NCBI RefSeq assembly: GCF_004011865.1
Contig: NZ_RKLP01000004.1
Location: 248,001-312,000, forward strand
DNA: 64,000 nt
Direction: 5' to 3'
DNA from: Prescottella agglutinans
GTDB taxonomy: Bacteria > Actinomycetota > Actinomycetes > Mycobacteriales > Mycobacteriaceae
Positions 36,896-47,126 of the stretch are shown here, piece after piece. Within the stretch, counting starts at the first letter, position 1; every line of letters begins with the position of its first letter. The notes under the pieces are model-generated. The model saw nothing but the letters and a program-made list of their open reading frames with translations, had not been told where the DNA came from and made no database searches. The position numbers were made by a program, and so were the translations under genes.

Positions 36896-37342
36896 TCACT
36901 CGACAGATTTCGAAACATTACGGGCGACGGCGGCGGTGCCGCCAATGGAGTCGGCGGCGGTGCCGCCAATGGAGTCGGCGGCGGTGCCGCGAATGGAGGC
37001 GGCGACCGTCACGCCATTCGCGACGCGTTTGGTCACGGCCAGCGCTCCCCCGCCGCCGGCGAGGATCGCGGCCGCCTCGGCAACGCTGGGGGTTCCGACC
37101 GCGTCGGCGACCGCGCCGGCCGGGTTCGGCACCGACACCGCCGCGAGACGCTCCGGCGGGTACCCGACGAGGCGGGCGCCGAGAATCTCGGCCGCGTCCA
37201 CGAACGGCGGCTGGGCCGCCTTCCGGTCCAGCGTCGCCAGGACTCCCACCGGGTGGTCGCCGTACACCGCTCGGACGGCGGCGACGATGTCCGCGGCGCG
37301 CACCCCGGTTCCGGCGCCCACGCCGACACACAGGTCACCCAC
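36896..37342 (-). CDS. cobE: CobE / CbiG C-terminal-like cobalamin biosynthesis protein
   Basis: The ~148-aa protein matches the short CobE / CbiG-C family: an N-terminal CVGVGAGTGVRAADI, then ATLDRKAAQPPFVDAA and a central VSVPNPAG...GTPSVAEAAA. Its role is in the corrin ring-contraction region of B12 synthesis. The C-terminal ~20 residues come from a 24-bp tandem repeat (see 36929-37000) and are not part of the family core. The GTG at 37342 overlaps the end of cobB by 8 nt. Confidence 0.8.
   Translation of the reverse strand: MGDLCVGVGAGTGVRAADIVAAVRAVYGDHPVGVLATLDRKAAQPPFVDAAEILGARLVGYPPERLAAVSVPNPAGAVADAVGTPSVAEAAAILAGGGGALAVTKRVANGVTVAASIRGTAADSIGGTAADSIGGTAAVARNVSKSVE
36929..37000. repeat. 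3 x 24-bp tandem repeat inside the cobE-like gene
   Basis: Two identical 24-bp units (36929-36952 and 36953-36976) and a third with changes near its end (36977-37000) each contain GGCGGCGGTGCCGC and AATGGAG. The reading frame is kept, adding the peptide ADSIGGTA repeats near the C-terminus. Such a tract is prone to slippage and may vary in copy number between strains. Confidence 0.92.
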
Positions 37343-38723
37343 GGGCGGCCTCGACGAAGCGGCGGACCGATTCCGGGTTCCCGGCCGGATGGGTGTGCAG
37401 GTACGACGCGTGGACCGAGCCCGCCGGCCCGCCGACGAAGCCCTCCCGCTTCGCCCCCGCGTCCCATGCCCGCCAACCCCAGGCCGGACCGTAGTGGTCG
37501 GCGGTCTCGGCGACGAGCGAGGTGCGGTGGAACTCGTGCCCGGCCACGCGGGTTCCCGCGTCGAACAGCACCGAGTCGGTCACCGCGACGGCCTCCCGGT
37601 AACCGAGAGTCAGGCGTGACCCGAACTGCGCGTCGACGTCGACGACCCCGGCCATCGGGTGCCCGTCGAGGCTGCGGGTGAGGTACAGCAGGCCGGCACA
37701 CTCGGCGTGGATCGGGGCACCGTCCGAGGCGAGCAGCCGAATCTGCTGCAGCAGAGTCGTGTTCGACGACAGCGCCACGGCATGCTCCTCGGGGAAGCCT
37801 CCCGGCAGCACCAGACCTGCTGTCCCGGAGGGCAACTCGTCCTGCAACGGATCGAACGTGACGACGTCGGCGCCCGCGGCGTCGAGTAGTTCCCGGTGCT
37901 CGGCGTACCCGAACGTGAAGGCGACGCCACCGGCGAGCGCGACGACCGGCCGCGGCCCGGCCGGCGCGGGTCCGACCTCGGCGACGGGATCCCACGCGGC
38001 GGCCTCGACGGACGAGCGTGCGAGCGTGCGGATCGCGGGCAGATCCAGGTGCGCGGCAGCCAGTTCCGTCATCGCGTCGACGGCGTCGGTCGCGGCCCGG
38101 CCGTGCTCGACCGCGGGCACCAGACCGAGATGACGTGACGGCACCTCGAGTTCGGCCAGACGCGGGACCGACCCGAGCACCGGCAAGCCCACCCGCTCGC
38201 ACGCCTGCCGCAGCACCTGCTCGTGCCGGGCGCTGCCGACGCGGTTGAGGATCACCCCGCCGATGCGCACGGCCGCGTCGTAGGTCGAGAAGCCGTGCAG
38301 GACCGCGGCCAGACTCTGGCTGTGGCCGCGCGCGTCGACGACGAGGACGACCGGCGCACCGAGCGCCGCGGCGATCTGCGCGGTCGATCCCTCGGCCGAC
38401 GGTTCCGTCGATCCGGGATCGATCTTGCCGTCGAACAGTCCCATCACACCCTCGACGACCGCGATGTCGCAGCCGTCGCTGCCGTGCCGGAACAGCGGAC
38501 CGATCCGGTCGGCGCCGACGAGCACGGTGTCGAGGTTGCGGCCGGGACGCCCGGCGGCCAGCGCGTGGTAGCCGGGGTCGATGTAGTCGGGTCCGACCTT
38601 GAAGGGTGCGACCCGGTCGCCGGCGGCGCGCAACGCCCCGACGAGGCCGGTCGCGACGGTCGTCTTGCCGCTGCCCGACGCGGGTGCGGCGATGACGACC
38701 GCGGGAGTGCTCGGGCGGATCAC
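37335..38723 (-). CDS. cobB: Cobyrinate a,c-diamide synthase
   Basis: CobB amidates the a and c side chains of cobyrinate (hydrogenobyrinate) using ATP and glutamine. The 462-aa protein has an N-terminal P-loop APASGSGKTTVA, the PFKVGPDYIDPGYH motif, and a class I glutamine amidotransferase domain with the catalytic Cys in HAECAGLLYL. The GTG at 38723 follows the cobO stop by 5 nt; the length agrees with the mycobacterial protein (~457 aa). Confidence 0.96.
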   Translation of the reverse strand: MIRPSTPAVVIAAPASGSGKTTVATGLVGALRAAGDRVAPFKVGPDYIDPGYHALAAGRPGRNLDTVLVGADRIGPLFRHGSDGCDIAVVEGVMGLFDGKIDPGSTEPSAEGSTAQIAAALGAPVVLVVDARGHSQSLAAVLHGFSTYDAAVRIGGVILNRVGSARHEQVLRQACERVGLPVLGSVPRLAELEVPSRHLGLVPAVEHGRAATDAVDAMTELAAAHLDLPAIRTLARSSVEAAAWDPVAEVGPAPAGPRPVVALAGGVAFTFGYAEHRELLDAAGADVVTFDPLQDELPSGTAGLVLPGGFPEEHAVALSSNTTLLQQIRLLASDGAPIHAECAGLLYLTRSLDGHPMAGVVDVDAQFGSRLTLGYREAVAVTDSVLFDAGTRVAGHEFHRTSLVAETADHYGPAWGWRAWDAGAKREGFVGGPAGSVHASYLHTHPAGNPESVRRFVEAARG

Positions 38724-38728
38724 ACTCG

Positions 38729-39343
38729 CTACCACTCGATACCGCGCTGGCCCTTGCGGCCTGCGTCCATCGGATGCTTGATCTTCGTCATCTCGGTCAC
38801 CAGGTCGGCGGCGTCGATCAGTGCCTGCGGCGCGTCCCGGCCGGTGATCACGACGTGCTGATTGCCGGGGCGTGACCGCAACACCTCGACAACTTCCTCC
38901 GTGTCCACCCAACCCCACTTGAGCGGGTAGGTGAACTCGTCGAGGACATAGAACCGGTGCGTCTCGGCCTCGAGGCGGCGGGCGATCTCGCGCCAGCCCT
39001 CGAGTGCGGCCGCGGCGTGGTCCTCCTCGGTGCCGTGCTTGCGGGACCACGACCAGCCCTCGCCCATCTTGTGCCACTCCACGGCGCCGCCGACGCCACC
39101 GGTCGCGTGCAGGTCGCCGAGCGCGCGGAACGCGGCCTCCTCACCGACCTTCCACTTCGCGCTCTTGACGAACTGGAAGACGCCGATGTCGAAGCCCTGG
39201 TTCCAGGCGCGCAGCGCCATGCCGAACGCGGCCGTCGACTTCCCCTTGCCGGGTCCGGTGTGGACCGCCAGCACCGGCAGATTGCGACGCTGACGCGTGG
39301 TGAGCCCGTCGGCGGGCACGTTCTCGGGTACGCCCTGAGGCAT
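38729..39343 (-). CDS. cobO: Cob(I)alamin adenosyltransferase (CobO/BtuR type)
   Basis: CobO attaches the adenosyl ligand to cobalt in corrinoids. The 204-aa product shows the P-loop TGPGKGKSTAAFG, the motif FQFVKSAKWKVGEE, YVLDEFTYPLKWGW, and the C-terminal TEMTKIKHPMDAGRKGQRGIEW characteristic of the family. ATG at 39343 has AAAGGGA upstream. It lies between the chelatase gene (40-nt gap) and cobB. Confidence 0.96.
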   Translation of the reverse strand: MPQGVPENVPADGLTTRQRRNLPVLAVHTGPGKGKSTAAFGMALRAWNQGFDIGVFQFVKSAKWKVGEEAAFRALGDLHATGGVGGAVEWHKMGEGWSWSRKHGTEEDHAAAALEGWREIARRLEAETHRFYVLDEFTYPLKWGWVDTEEVVEVLRSRPGNQHVVITGRDAPQALIDAADLVTEMTKIKHPMDAGRKGQRGIEW

Positions 39344-39383
39344 GTGCAGTCCCTTTCTCGGGCTTGTCTTCTCGGTCGGTGAT

Positions 39384-41315
39384 TCAGGCGGCGGCGCGGA
39401 CGACGCCGGCGACCTGCTGCGCCGACAACTCCGCGAGGCGCACGCAGCCGCCGCGCAGGTCGCGCGCCAGTTCGGCGGCCAGGCCGAGCCGAACCATGCC
39501 GGTCTCGCAGTCCACGACGATCGAGGCCACACCGGTGTCGGCGAGCATGCCGGCGGCCCGCTTGGCGCGTGCGACGGCATCCTTGCCGCCGGTGGCGCGG
39601 CCGTCGGTGAGGGACACCACCAGCGTCCGGCGGCGCGGATCCCGCACCCGCTCGCGCAGCACGACGTCCCGCGCACGCAGGAACCCCTCGGCCAGAGGCG
39701 TGCGCCCACCGGTCCTCATCGCGCGCAGGCGCCGCACCGCGACGTCCACCGACGACGTGGGCGGCAGCACCAGTTCGGCGTCCTGGCCCCGGACGGTGAT
39801 CACGGCGACCTTGTCCCGGCGCTGGTAGGCGTCACGCAGCAGCGACACCACGGCGCCGGTGACCGCCGAGAGCCGGTCGCGGGCGGCCATCGAACCGGAC
39901 GCGTCCACCACGAACAGCACCAGGTTACCCTCGCGCCCCTCCCGGATCGCGCCGCGAATGTCGCTGGGCGCCAACCTCATCGGTCCACTCACGCGCCCGC
40001 GGGCGGTCTGGTGTTCGGCGGCGGCGAACAGCGTGCCCACCAGGTGCAGACCGGCGCCCGGCTGGTTGGTCGGGCGCACGGTGCGGCCACGGGTCGAGCG
40101 GGAACGCGAGCGCCGGCCGGGGGCGCCGTCGCCCACGCCGGGAACCTCGAGCAGACGCGCCCGGAACTGGGGGCCCGGGGCGCCCACCGGACGCTCGGCT
40201 CCCCCGCCGGAGGCCGGCGAATCCTGCTCGGTGGATTCGGTATTCGGCGCCTCCGACGTCGACTCGGCGGGGGTCTCGCCGCCGCCGGGGCCGTCCGGGT
40301 CCGGACCGTCCGGGTCGGGCTCGGGCTCGGGCTCCTCGCCCGCGCGGGCGTCGGCGTCGGCCTTGTCCATCGCGTCGTCGAGTTGCTGCGGATCGAGACC
40401 GGGCTCGTCGAACGGATCACGTCGACGACGGTGCGGCAGCGTCAGTTCCGCGGCCACCCGCACGTCCTCCTCGGCGACGCTGTCCGCGCCGCGCCACGCG
40501 GCGTGCGCGGTGGCCGTGCGGGCGAGCACCAGATCGGCGCGCATGCCCTCGACGTCGAACGACGCGCACACCGACGCGATCCGCCGCAGTTCGGTGTCGG
40601 ACAGCTCGACGGCGTCGACCGTCGCGCGGGCGGCGGCGATCCGGCGGGCCAGGTCGGCGTCCTCGTCGGCGTAGCGGGCGGCGAAGGCGTCGGGGTCGCG
40701 CTCGTAGTCGAGGCGGCGGCGGACGACCGCCATCCGGATGTCGACGTCGCGGGACGCGGCGACGTCGACGGCCAGGCCGAACCGGTCGAGCAGCTGCGGG
40801 CGCAGCTCGCCCTCCTCCGGGTTCATCGTGCCCACGAGCACGAACCGCGCGGGGTGCGAGTGGGAGACGCCGTCGCGTTCGACGTGGACGCGACCCATCG
40901 CGGCGGCGTCGAGCAGCACATCGACCAGGTGGTCGTGCAGAAGGTTGACCTCGTCGACGTACAGCACCCCCTGGTGCGCGTCGGCGAGCAGCCCGGGCTG
41001 GAAGGCGCGTTCGCCGTCCCGGAGCACCTTCTCGAGGTCGATCGAGCCGACGACGCGGTCCTCGGTGGCACCCACCGGCAGTTCGACGAGCCGCGCACGA
41101 CGGCGCTCGCCCGCGTGCTCGACGTCGGGCAGCAGCGCGGCCAGCGCACGCACGACGGTCGACTTCGCGGTGCCCTTCTCGCCGCGCACCAGCACCCCGC
41201 CGATGCCGGGATGGACGGCGCAGAGGATCAGCGCGAGTCGGAGCCGGTCCTGCCCGACGACTGCGCTGAACGGGAACCCCGACGGCCCCGAACTGGCCTC
41301 GTGACTGTGACGCAA
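39384..41315 (-). CDS. Fused ChlI-ChlD-type metal chelatase subunit
   Basis: The 643-aa protein joins an AAA+ ATPase (ChlI-like; Walker [10 protein letters not shown] near residue 46, [15 protein letters not shown] at the start) to an acidic, Pro-rich linker (residues ~325-400) and a C-terminal VWA domain with the MIDAS motif DASGSM. In this context it most likely supports cobalt insertion into the corrin ring together with a CobN-type subunit, which is not in the window; magnesium chelation is unlikely. I start it at TTG 41315, with GAAGGG eight bases upstream and the cobalamin riboswitch ahead. Confidence 0.88.
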   Translation of the reverse strand: MRHSHEASSGPSGFPFSAVVGQDRLRLALILCAVHPGIGGVLVRGEKGTAKSTVVRALAALLPDVEHAGERRRARLVELPVGATEDRVVGSIDLEKVLRDGERAFQPGLLADAHQGVLYVDEVNLLHDHLVDVLLDAAAMGRVHVERDGVSHSHPARFVLVGTMNPEEGELRPQLLDRFGLAVDVAASRDVDIRMAVVRRRLDYERDPDAFAARYADEDADLARRIAAARATVDAVELSDTELRRIASVCASFDVEGMRADLVLARTATAHAAWRGADSVAEEDVRVAAELTLPHRRRRDPFDEPGLDPQQLDDAMDKADADARAGEEPEPEPDPDGPDPDGPGGGETPAESTSEAPNTESTEQDSPASGGGAERPVGAPGPQFRARLLEVPGVGDGAPGRRSRSRSTRGRTVRPTNQPGAGLHLVGTLFAAAEHQTARGRVSGPMRLAPSDIRGAIREGREGNLVLFVVDASGSMAARDRLSAVTGAVVSLLRDAYQRRDKVAVITVRGQDAELVLPPTSSVDVAVRRLRAMRTGGRTPLAEGFLRARDVVLRERVRDPRRRTLVVSLTDGRATGGKDAVARAKRAAGMLADTGVASIVVDCETGMVRLGLAAELARDLRGGCVRLAELSAQQVAGVVRAAA

Positions 41316-41366
41316 CGATCGAATCCCTTCACTCCTCGGTTTCCGCGCCGAGAGCTTGGCGGTACG

Positions 41367-41460
41367 AAACGTCGCGGCATTCTGGCTTCGGGTCGATCGG
41401 ATCGAACCCTTACAGTGGCGGGACCGCGCCTGATTCTCACAGGCTTCCCCGCAGACGTTT
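41367..41460 (-). promoter_or_regulatory. Cobalamin (adenosylcobalamin-type) riboswitch
   Basis: Read on the minus strand, the segment has the B12 consensus: GGGGAAGCCTGTG, then AATCAGGC, CGGTCCCGCCACTG (B12-box GCCACTG at 41413-41419), and GAAGCCAGAATGCC. The ends pair as P1: AAACGTC at the 5' side with GACGTTT at the 3' side, continued by GCGG/CCGC. It lies ~50 nt upstream of the chelatase start, with the ribosome-binding site GAAGGG between them. Repression of the downstream chelatase-cobO-cobB-cobE-cysG-efpA genes by B12 is the known behaviour of this class. A separate GCAGCAC...GTGCTGC hairpin lies just upstream. Confidence 0.93.
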
Positions 41461-41519
41461 CTTCAGTTGCAGCACCCTACCGTGCTGCACCGGCGGCACG
41501 CTCCGGTGCCCCGACAGCA

Positions 41520-41559
41520 CACTGCCGCGGCCCGGAGAAATTCCCAGGCCGCGGCAGTG
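41520..41559 (-). terminator. Terminator hairpin downstream of mqo
   Basis: CACTGCCGCGGCC at 41520-41532 pairs perfectly with 41547-41559 (13 bp, 14-nt loop). It begins 10 nt past the mqo stop on the minus strand and separates mqo from the riboswitch region. Confidence 0.8.
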
Positions 41560-41569
41560 TCATCGAAAC

Positions 41570-43105
41570 TCAGACCGAGGCGGACTCGACCACGCGGTCG
41601 ACCTCGGGCACCGAGGTCTCGCCGGCGTCGCCGAGCTCGAGCGCACGGTTGCTCCAGTCCCAGACCTGCTGGAACAGCGCCTGGTTGTCCGACAGCTTCT
41701 GGCCCAGCGACGGAACCATCTGCTGCAGCTTCGGCTTCCATGCCTCGAACTCACGCGGGAAGCAGCGCTCCAGGACGTCGAGCATCGCGGGCACGGCGGT
41801 CGAGGCACCCGGGGACGCTCCGAGCAGGCCGGCGATGGTGCCGTCCTCGGCGTTGACGACGGCGGTGCCGAACTCGAGGACGCCGCCCTTGCCCTTCTTG
41901 CGGATCACCTGGACGCGCTGGCCGGCGGTGATGAGCTCCCAGTCGCCACCGGTGGCGCGCGGCACGAACTCGCGCAGCGTCTGGATGCGGTCGGCCGGCG
42001 ACTGCATCAGCTCACCGATGAGGTACTTGGTGAGGCCCAACTCGGTGAGGCCGACGCCGAGCATCGAGGTGAGATTGTTGGGCTTGACCGAGCCCGGCAG
42101 GTCGGTGACCTTGCCGTTCTTGAGGAACTTGGGCGACCAGCCGGCGTAGGGGCCGAACAGCAGGCCCTGCTGGCCATTGATGACGCGGGTGTCGAGGTGC
42201 GGCACCGACATCGGGGGCGCACCGACCGCGGCCTTGCCGTACACCTTGGCGCGGTGCTGCGCGATGAGCTCCGGGTTGGTGCAGCGCAGGAACTGGCCGC
42301 TGACCGGGAAGCCGCCGAAGCCCTTGGCCTCCTTGATGCCGGACTTCTGCAGCAGGTGCAGGGCACCGCCGCCGGCTCCGACGAACACGAACTTGGCGTT
42401 GACGGTCTTCTTCGCACCGGTGCGCAGGTTCTCGACCTTGACGAGCCAGCTGCCGTCGGACTGCTTGGTGAGGTTGCGGACCTCGTGACCGAAGAACACC
42501 TGGCCGCCGGACGCGCCGACGTAGCCGAGCAGCTGCTTGGTGAGGGCGCCGAAGTCGACGTCGGTGCCGGACTCGGTCCAGTTGAGGGCGACGGGGTCGG
42601 AGTAGTCGCGGCCCTTGGCCATCAGCGGCAGGCGCTCGGAGAAGAAGTCCTCGGACTCCGAGTACTCCATGCCGGCGAACAGCGGGTGGCCGGCCAGCGC
42701 GTCGTAGCGGGCGCGCAGGTACTTCACGTTGTCGGCGCCGTGCACGAAGCTGACGTGCGGGATGGGGTTGATGAACTCCTTGGGATCGGTGAGGATCCCG
42801 TTGTCGACGGCGTAGGCCCAGAACTGCCGGGAGACCTGGAACTGCTCGTTGACGTTGACGGCCTTGCTGATGTCGACGCCGTCACCCTTGGCCGGCGTGT
42901 AGTTCAGCTCGCACAGGGCGGAGTGGCCGGTGCCTGCGTTGTTCCACGGGTCGCTGCTCTCGGCGGCAGCCGCGTCGAGGCGTTCGAAGGTGGTGATCGA
43001 CCAGTCGGGCTGCAGCTGACGCAGGATCGCGCCGAGCGTTGCGCTCATGATGCCCGCACCCACGAGCACTACATCGGTCTTCGCCACTACGTTCTGGTCT
43101 GACAC
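41570..43105 (-). CDS. mqo: Malate:quinone oxidoreductase
   Basis: This FAD-dependent peripheral membrane enzyme oxidises malate to oxaloacetate and reduces quinone. The 511-aa protein begins with the dinucleotide fold [20 protein letters not shown]. Family motifs follow: [18 protein letters not shown], the [21 protein letters not shown] segment, GQFLRC, and [13 protein letters not shown] chose the GTG at 43105, which places the FAD motif near residue 15. Position next to the hydrolase/mtr pair is as in mycobacteria (Rv2852c-Rv2855). Confidence 0.96.
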   Translation of the reverse strand: MSDQNVVAKTDVVLVGAGIMSATLGAILRQLQPDWSITTFERLDAAAAESSDPWNNAGTGHSALCELNYTPAKGDGVDISKAVNVNEQFQVSRQFWAYAVDNGILTDPKEFINPIPHVSFVHGADNVKYLRARYDALAGHPLFAGMEYSESEDFFSERLPLMAKGRDYSDPVALNWTESGTDVDFGALTKQLLGYVGASGGQVFFGHEVRNLTKQSDGSWLVKVENLRTGAKKTVNAKFVFVGAGGGALHLLQKSGIKEAKGFGGFPVSGQFLRCTNPELIAQHRAKVYGKAAVGAPPMSVPHLDTRVINGQQGLLFGPYAGWSPKFLKNGKVTDLPGSVKPNNLTSMLGVGLTELGLTKYLIGELMQSPADRIQTLREFVPRATGGDWELITAGQRVQVIRKKGKGGVLEFGTAVVNAEDGTIAGLLGASPGASTAVPAMLDVLERCFPREFEAWKPKLQQMVPSLGQKLSDNQALFQQVWDWSNRALELGDAGETSVPEVDRVVESASV

Positions 43106-43320
43106 TGGAGAATCGACTTCCTTGTCTGTTACACGCGACCTGTTCTGCACGCATCGTCCGCCCGGATCGCGCGCGTTGACCGGCCGTCCTACACCGATCG
43201 CGCCCATTCGAGACATTACGTGCACAGACCGCATTTCGCGCGCCTGTGGCGCTTAGGTTACCTGTGCGTCACCTCCCCCAATTGTGCCCCTCGCAAACGA
43301 CTCTGTTGTGCCAATAGAGT

Positions 43321-44376
43321 GTGATCGTGACTACTTGGGCTCCCGACGTCCTGGGTGACGGATACCAGCAGCTGACCATCCCTCTGGGTTCCGATCCCGA
43401 CGGGGAGGGCGAGGTCGAGGCCACTCTGGTCCGCTATCAGCCCGGGGCGATGACGGGAACGCGCGCCGTGCTGTACGTCCACGGGTTCACCGACTACTTC
43501 TTCCAGCAGCACCTCGCCGAGCATTTCGCCGAACAGGGCTACGCCTTTTTCGCCCTCGACCTGCGTAAATGCGGACGCTCGCGGCGCCCGGGGCAGACGC
43601 CGCACTTCGTCACCGACCTGCGGTACTACGACCGGGAACTGGACGAGGCCCTGAACCTCGTCCGCGCGCAGATCGGCGGCGGGCAGATCCTGCTGGTCGC
43701 CCACTCGACCGGCGGCCTGATCGTGCCGCTGTGGCTCGACCGCGTCGAGCGTCGGCCGGGCGGCTCCGCGGGCGCGGGTGTGGCAGGTGTCATCCTCAAC
43801 AGCCCGTGGTTCGACCTACAGGGGCCCGCGCTGCTGCGCAACGCCGGCACCACCGCCGCGATCGACGCCCTGGGCCGGGTGTCGAGCAAGACGCCGGTTC
43901 CCGGGCAGAAGCTGGACACGTACGGCTCGAGCCTGCACGTCGGCGCGAACGGCGAGTGGGAGTACAACCTCGACTGGAAACCGCTCACCGGGTTCCCGAT
44001 CACGTTCGGCTGGCTGCGCGCCATCCGCCGCGGCCACGCGCACCTGCACCGCGGACTCGACATCGGGGTGCCGTCGCTGATCCTCCGGTCGAAGCGCACG
44101 GTGTTCGCGGCGCGCTACAACCCCAGCGTGGATGCCGCCGACGCAGTCCTCGACGTCGACCAGATCGCCAAATGGGCCGGTTGCCTCGGCAACCGCACCA
44201 CGATCGTCCCCATCGAGGGCGCCCGCCACGACGTGTTCCTGTCCACCGCGCAGCCGCTCGCGGCGGCGTTCCACGAAGTGGATCTGTGGCTGGACTGGCT
44301 CGACGCGCACCACCTCACGGCGACGGACACGGAACACGAGACGACCACCGGCAGCGAGACAGGAGCCCCTGCGTGA
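43321..44376 (+). CDS. Alpha/beta hydrolase (serine aminopeptidase/lysophospholipase-like, Rv2854-type)
   Basis: The ~351-aa protein has [18 protein letters not shown] near residue 50, the nucleophile elbow VAHSTGG, and a terminal His in [10 protein letters not shown], which fits a Ser-Asp-His triad. It is the counterpart of mycobacterial Rv2854 by position. The substrate is unknown. GTG at 43321 or 43327 are both possible starts. The stop overlaps the GTG of mtr, so the two are coupled and the enzyme might act in mycothiol-related or oxidative-stress metabolism (inference). Confidence 0.85.
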   Translation: MIVTTWAPDVLGDGYQQLTIPLGSDPDGEGEVEATLVRYQPGAMTGTRAVLYVHGFTDYFFQQHLAEHFAEQGYAFFALDLRKCGRSRRPGQTPHFVTDLRYYDRELDEALNLVRAQIGGGQILLVAHSTGGLIVPLWLDRVERRPGGSAGAGVAGVILNSPWFDLQGPALLRNAGTTAAIDALGRVSSKTPVPGQKLDTYGSSLHVGANGEWEYNLDWKPLTGFPITFGWLRAIRRGHAHLHRGLDIGVPSLILRSKRTVFAARYNPSVDAADAVLDVDQIAKWAGCLGNRTTIVPIEGARHDVFLSTAQPLAAAFHEVDLWLDWLDAHHLTATDTEHETTTGSETGAPA

Positions 44377-45764
44377 CCCACTTCGACATCGCGATCATCG
44401 GCACCGGATCGGGTAATTCGATCCTCGACCAGCGTTACGACGGCAAGAAGGTCGCGATCCTCGAGGAGGGAACCTTCGGCGGCACCTGCCTCAACGTCGG
44501 CTGCATCCCCACCAAGATGTTCGTCTACACCGCCGAGGTGGCCCGCGCGATCACCGAGTCGTCGAAGCTCGGCATCGACGCGACGCTCGACGACGTGCGC
44601 TGGCACGACATCGTCAAGCGGGTGTTCGGCCGGATCGACCCGATCTCGGCGGGCGGCGAGCGGTACCGCACCAACGACTGCGCCGACGTGACGGTGTTCC
44701 GCGGCCACGCCCGCTTCGTCGGCCCGCGGACCATCGACACCGGTACCGGTGAGGTGATCACCGCGGATCAGGTGGTGATCGCGGCCGGGTCGCGTCCGAC
44801 GATCCCCGCCGAGATCCTCGACAGCGGAGTCCGGTTCCGCACCAACGACGACATCATGCGGCTGCCGGAACTGCCCGAGCGCCTCGTCATCCTCGGCTCG
44901 GGCTTCATCGCCGCCGAGTTCGCGCACGTCTTCTCGGCGCTGGGGGTGCGCGTGTCGATCATCGGCCGCAGCGACCGCCTGCTCCGTCATCTCGACCGGG
45001 ACATCTCCGACTGGTTCACCGAACTCGCCGGACGCAAGTGGGACGTGCACCTGGGCCACCCGATGGTCGCGGCCCGCACCGCCGGCAACGGCGTCGAGAT
45101 CGAACTGTCCGACGGCACCGTCGTCGCCGGTGACGAACTGCTCGTCGCGGTGGGCCGCACCCCCAACGGCGACCGCCTCGACGCCGCCCTCGGTGGCGTC
45201 GCGGTCGACGAGTCCGGACGCGTGATCGTCGACGAGTACCAGCGCACCACCGCCGAGGGGGTGTTCGCGCTCGGCGACGTCTCGTCCCCGTACCAGCTCA
45301 AGCACGTCGCCAACCACGAGATGCGCGTGGTCCAGCACAACCTGCTGCACGACGCCTGGAACGACGCTGCGGCCGACTCGGTTTCACGCCTGCGCCGCAC
45401 CGACCACCGGTTCGTCCCGGCCGCGGTGTTCACCGACCCGCAGATCGCCGACGTCGGGATGACCGAGGAGCAGGCCCGCGAGGCCGGCCTGGACATCACC
45501 GTCAAGGTGCAGAACTACAGCGACGTCGCCTACGGCTGGGCGATGGAGGACGACGAGGGCTTCTGCAAGGTGATCGCCGAGCGCGGCACCGGACGCCTCC
45601 TCGGCGCACACGTCATCGGCGCCCAGGCGCCCACGGTGATCCAGCCGCTGATCCAGGCGATGAGCTTCGGGCTGTCGGCGCAGGACATGGCCACCGGCCA
45701 GTACTGGATCCACCCCGCGCTGCCCGAGGTCGTCGAGAACGCGCTGCTCGGTCTGGAGATCTGA
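44373..45764 (+). CDS. mtr: Mycothione reductase
   Basis: This NADPH-dependent flavoprotein disulfide reductase reduces mycothione to mycothiol, the main thiol of actinobacteria. The 463-aa product shows the redox motif [14 protein letters not shown] (Cys39 and Cys44), an FAD motif beginning [10 protein letters not shown], the NADPH-binding [35 protein letters not shown], and the C-terminal interface [15 protein letters not shown]. The GTG at 44373 has AGGAG upstream and overlaps the preceding stop (GTGA). Confidence 0.97.
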   Translation: MTHFDIAIIGTGSGNSILDQRYDGKKVAILEEGTFGGTCLNVGCIPTKMFVYTAEVARAITESSKLGIDATLDDVRWHDIVKRVFGRIDPISAGGERYRTNDCADVTVFRGHARFVGPRTIDTGTGEVITADQVVIAAGSRPTIPAEILDSGVRFRTNDDIMRLPELPERLVILGSGFIAAEFAHVFSALGVRVSIIGRSDRLLRHLDRDISDWFTELAGRKWDVHLGHPMVAARTAGNGVEIELSDGTVVAGDELLVAVGRTPNGDRLDAALGGVAVDESGRVIVDEYQRTTAEGVFALGDVSSPYQLKHVANHEMRVVQHNLLHDAWNDAAADSVSRLRRTDHRFVPAAVFTDPQIADVGMTEEQAREAGLDITVKVQNYSDVAYGWAMEDDEGFCKVIAERGTGRLLGAHVIGAQAPTVIQPLIQAMSFGLSAQDMATGQYWIHPALPEVVENALLGLEI

Positions 45765-45790
45765 GCCGACTCGTCCACACCCGTCTCCGG

Positions 45791-45818
45791 TCGGGGCGGT
45801 TCCACCGAACCGCCCCGA
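45791..45818 (+). terminator. Terminator hairpin downstream of mtr
   Basis: TCGGGGCGGTTC at 45791-45802 pairs fully with GAACCGCCCCGA at 45807-45818, with loop CACC. It begins 26 nt after the mtr stop. Confidence 0.88.
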
Positions 45819-45848
45819 CGATCGTTGGCGCTGAGCTAGATTCGGCGC

Positions 45849-47126
45849 ATGATGGGTTCCCGGATGGGCCGCCGTATCGTCACCGCGATCGCTGTCGCAC
45901 TGGTCGCGGGCACGCCGCAGATCCTCACTCCCACAGCGTCGGCCGTCCCCGTCGCCGCACCGGCCCGCAGCACACCCGGGACCATCCTGGAGTCCGCCCC
46001 GCTGCCCCAGTCGTTCTGGCTGCCGGGCACCGGTGCCGCGTACCGGATCACGTATCTGACCACGGGCCCGCGGGGCGTCACCCCCAGCACCGGCCTGGTG
46101 TTCGTCCCGGACGGCACGCCTCCGACGGGCGGCTGGCCGGTCATCGCCTGGGCCCACGGAACCATCGGAGACTCCGACGCGGATGCCCCGTCGCGCAACG
46201 GGATCGACCCGGATAGCAGCCGCTACGTGACGAACTGGCTGGCCCGCGGTTACGCCGTCGCGGCCACCGACTACGTCGGCCTGGGTACGCCCGGTGTGCC
46301 GCCCTACCTGCACGGGGAGTCCGCAGCGCACAGCGTGATCGATTCGGTGCGCGCCGCCCGCGCCGTCGACGACACCCTCTCGCCGCGGTGGGCGGTCATC
46401 GGACTTTCCGAGGGTGGGCAGGCCGCTGTGTTCACCGCGCACGCCGCCACCGCGTATGCGCCCGAACTGGATTACCGCGGCGCGGTCGCGGCCGGCGTGC
46501 CGTCGAACATCGAGACACTCGCCCCGTTGGCGGGCCCCAACTTCCCACCACAGGGCCTCGCCGGGCTGACCAACTTCATGACGTTCGTGATCGCCGGATT
46601 CCGCGACATCCATCCCGAACTCGACGTGAACAGCTACCTGACGCCGATCGGCCGCACGCTGGTCGACGCCGCGCCGGAGCTACCGTACCGGGAGTTCGCC
46701 CGACTTGCCGCGAATGTCTCGGTGGCCGATATGCTTTCGCGGTCGCTCGACGATCCGGCACTGATGGCCGCATTGCGGGACTATCTGCAGGTGCCGACCT
46801 CCGGCTACGACCGGCCACTGATGATCGCGCAGGGGGCTGAGGACCCGACGGTGCCGCTTCCGTTGACAGTCAAGCTCATCACGGAAATGAACCTCGCCGG
46901 CACCCGTCCGGACTTCAGGATCTATCCGGCCGATCACATCGGCAGCCTGTTCGCCAACGAGGTGGACGCGGTCACGTTCATCACCAAGGCGTTCGCCTGC
47001 GACAGCGAATCGGACGATCCCGAGTGCGGACCCGGCCCCTTGGGGTCGTTGGGCTCGCTCGGGCCCGGAGGGGTCGTCGGCTCGCTCGGGTCGCTCAGCC
47101 TCCTCGGACTTCTCGGGTCGAACTGA
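45849..47126 (+). CDS. Secreted lipase (LIP family, PF03583 type) with a Gly/Ser/Leu tail
   Basis: The 425-aa protein has a signal peptide (residues 1 to ~32, ending TASA), then an alpha/beta-hydrolase body with WAHGTIG, the nucleophile VIGLSEGGQAA near residue 190, QGAEDPTVPL holding the acidic residue, and YPADHIGSL with the likely His. It should hydrolyse ester bonds in exported lipids. After ACDSESDDPECG, two Cys that may close a loop, the last ~30 residues are a Gly/Ser/Leu-rich repeat. The 3' end overlaps the convergent membrane gene by 32 bp. ATG at 45849. Confidence 0.87.
   Translation: MMGSRMGRRIVTAIAVALVAGTPQILTPTASAVPVAAPARSTPGTILESAPLPQSFWLPGTGAAYRITYLTTGPRGVTPSTGLVFVPDGTPPTGGWPVIAWAHGTIGDSDADAPSRNGIDPDSSRYVTNWLARGYAVAATDYVGLGTPGVPPYLHGESAAHSVIDSVRAARAVDDTLSPRWAVIGLSEGGQAAVFTAHAATAYAPELDYRGAVAAGVPSNIETLAPLAGPNFPPQGLAGLTNFMTFVIAGFRDIHPELDVNSYLTPIGRTLVDAAPELPYREFARLAANVSVADMLSRSLDDPALMAALRDYLQVPTSGYDRPLMIAQGAEDPTVPLPLTVKLITEMNLAGTRPDFRIYPADHIGSLFANEVDAVTFITKAFACDSESDDPECGPGPLGSLGSLGPGGVVGSLGSLSLLGLLGSN

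Noticed and set aside
39384-41315. Magnesium chelatase for bacteriochlorophyll
   Set aside because: The gene lies in a cobalamin-riboswitch operon with cobO and cobB and there are no other tetrapyrrole pigment genes, so a cobalt-chelation role is more likely.
43250-43275. A TTAGGTTACCTGTG stretch resembling half an iron box between mqo and the hydrolase gene
   Set aside because: Only the first half fits the 19-bp consensus; the other half-site is absent.
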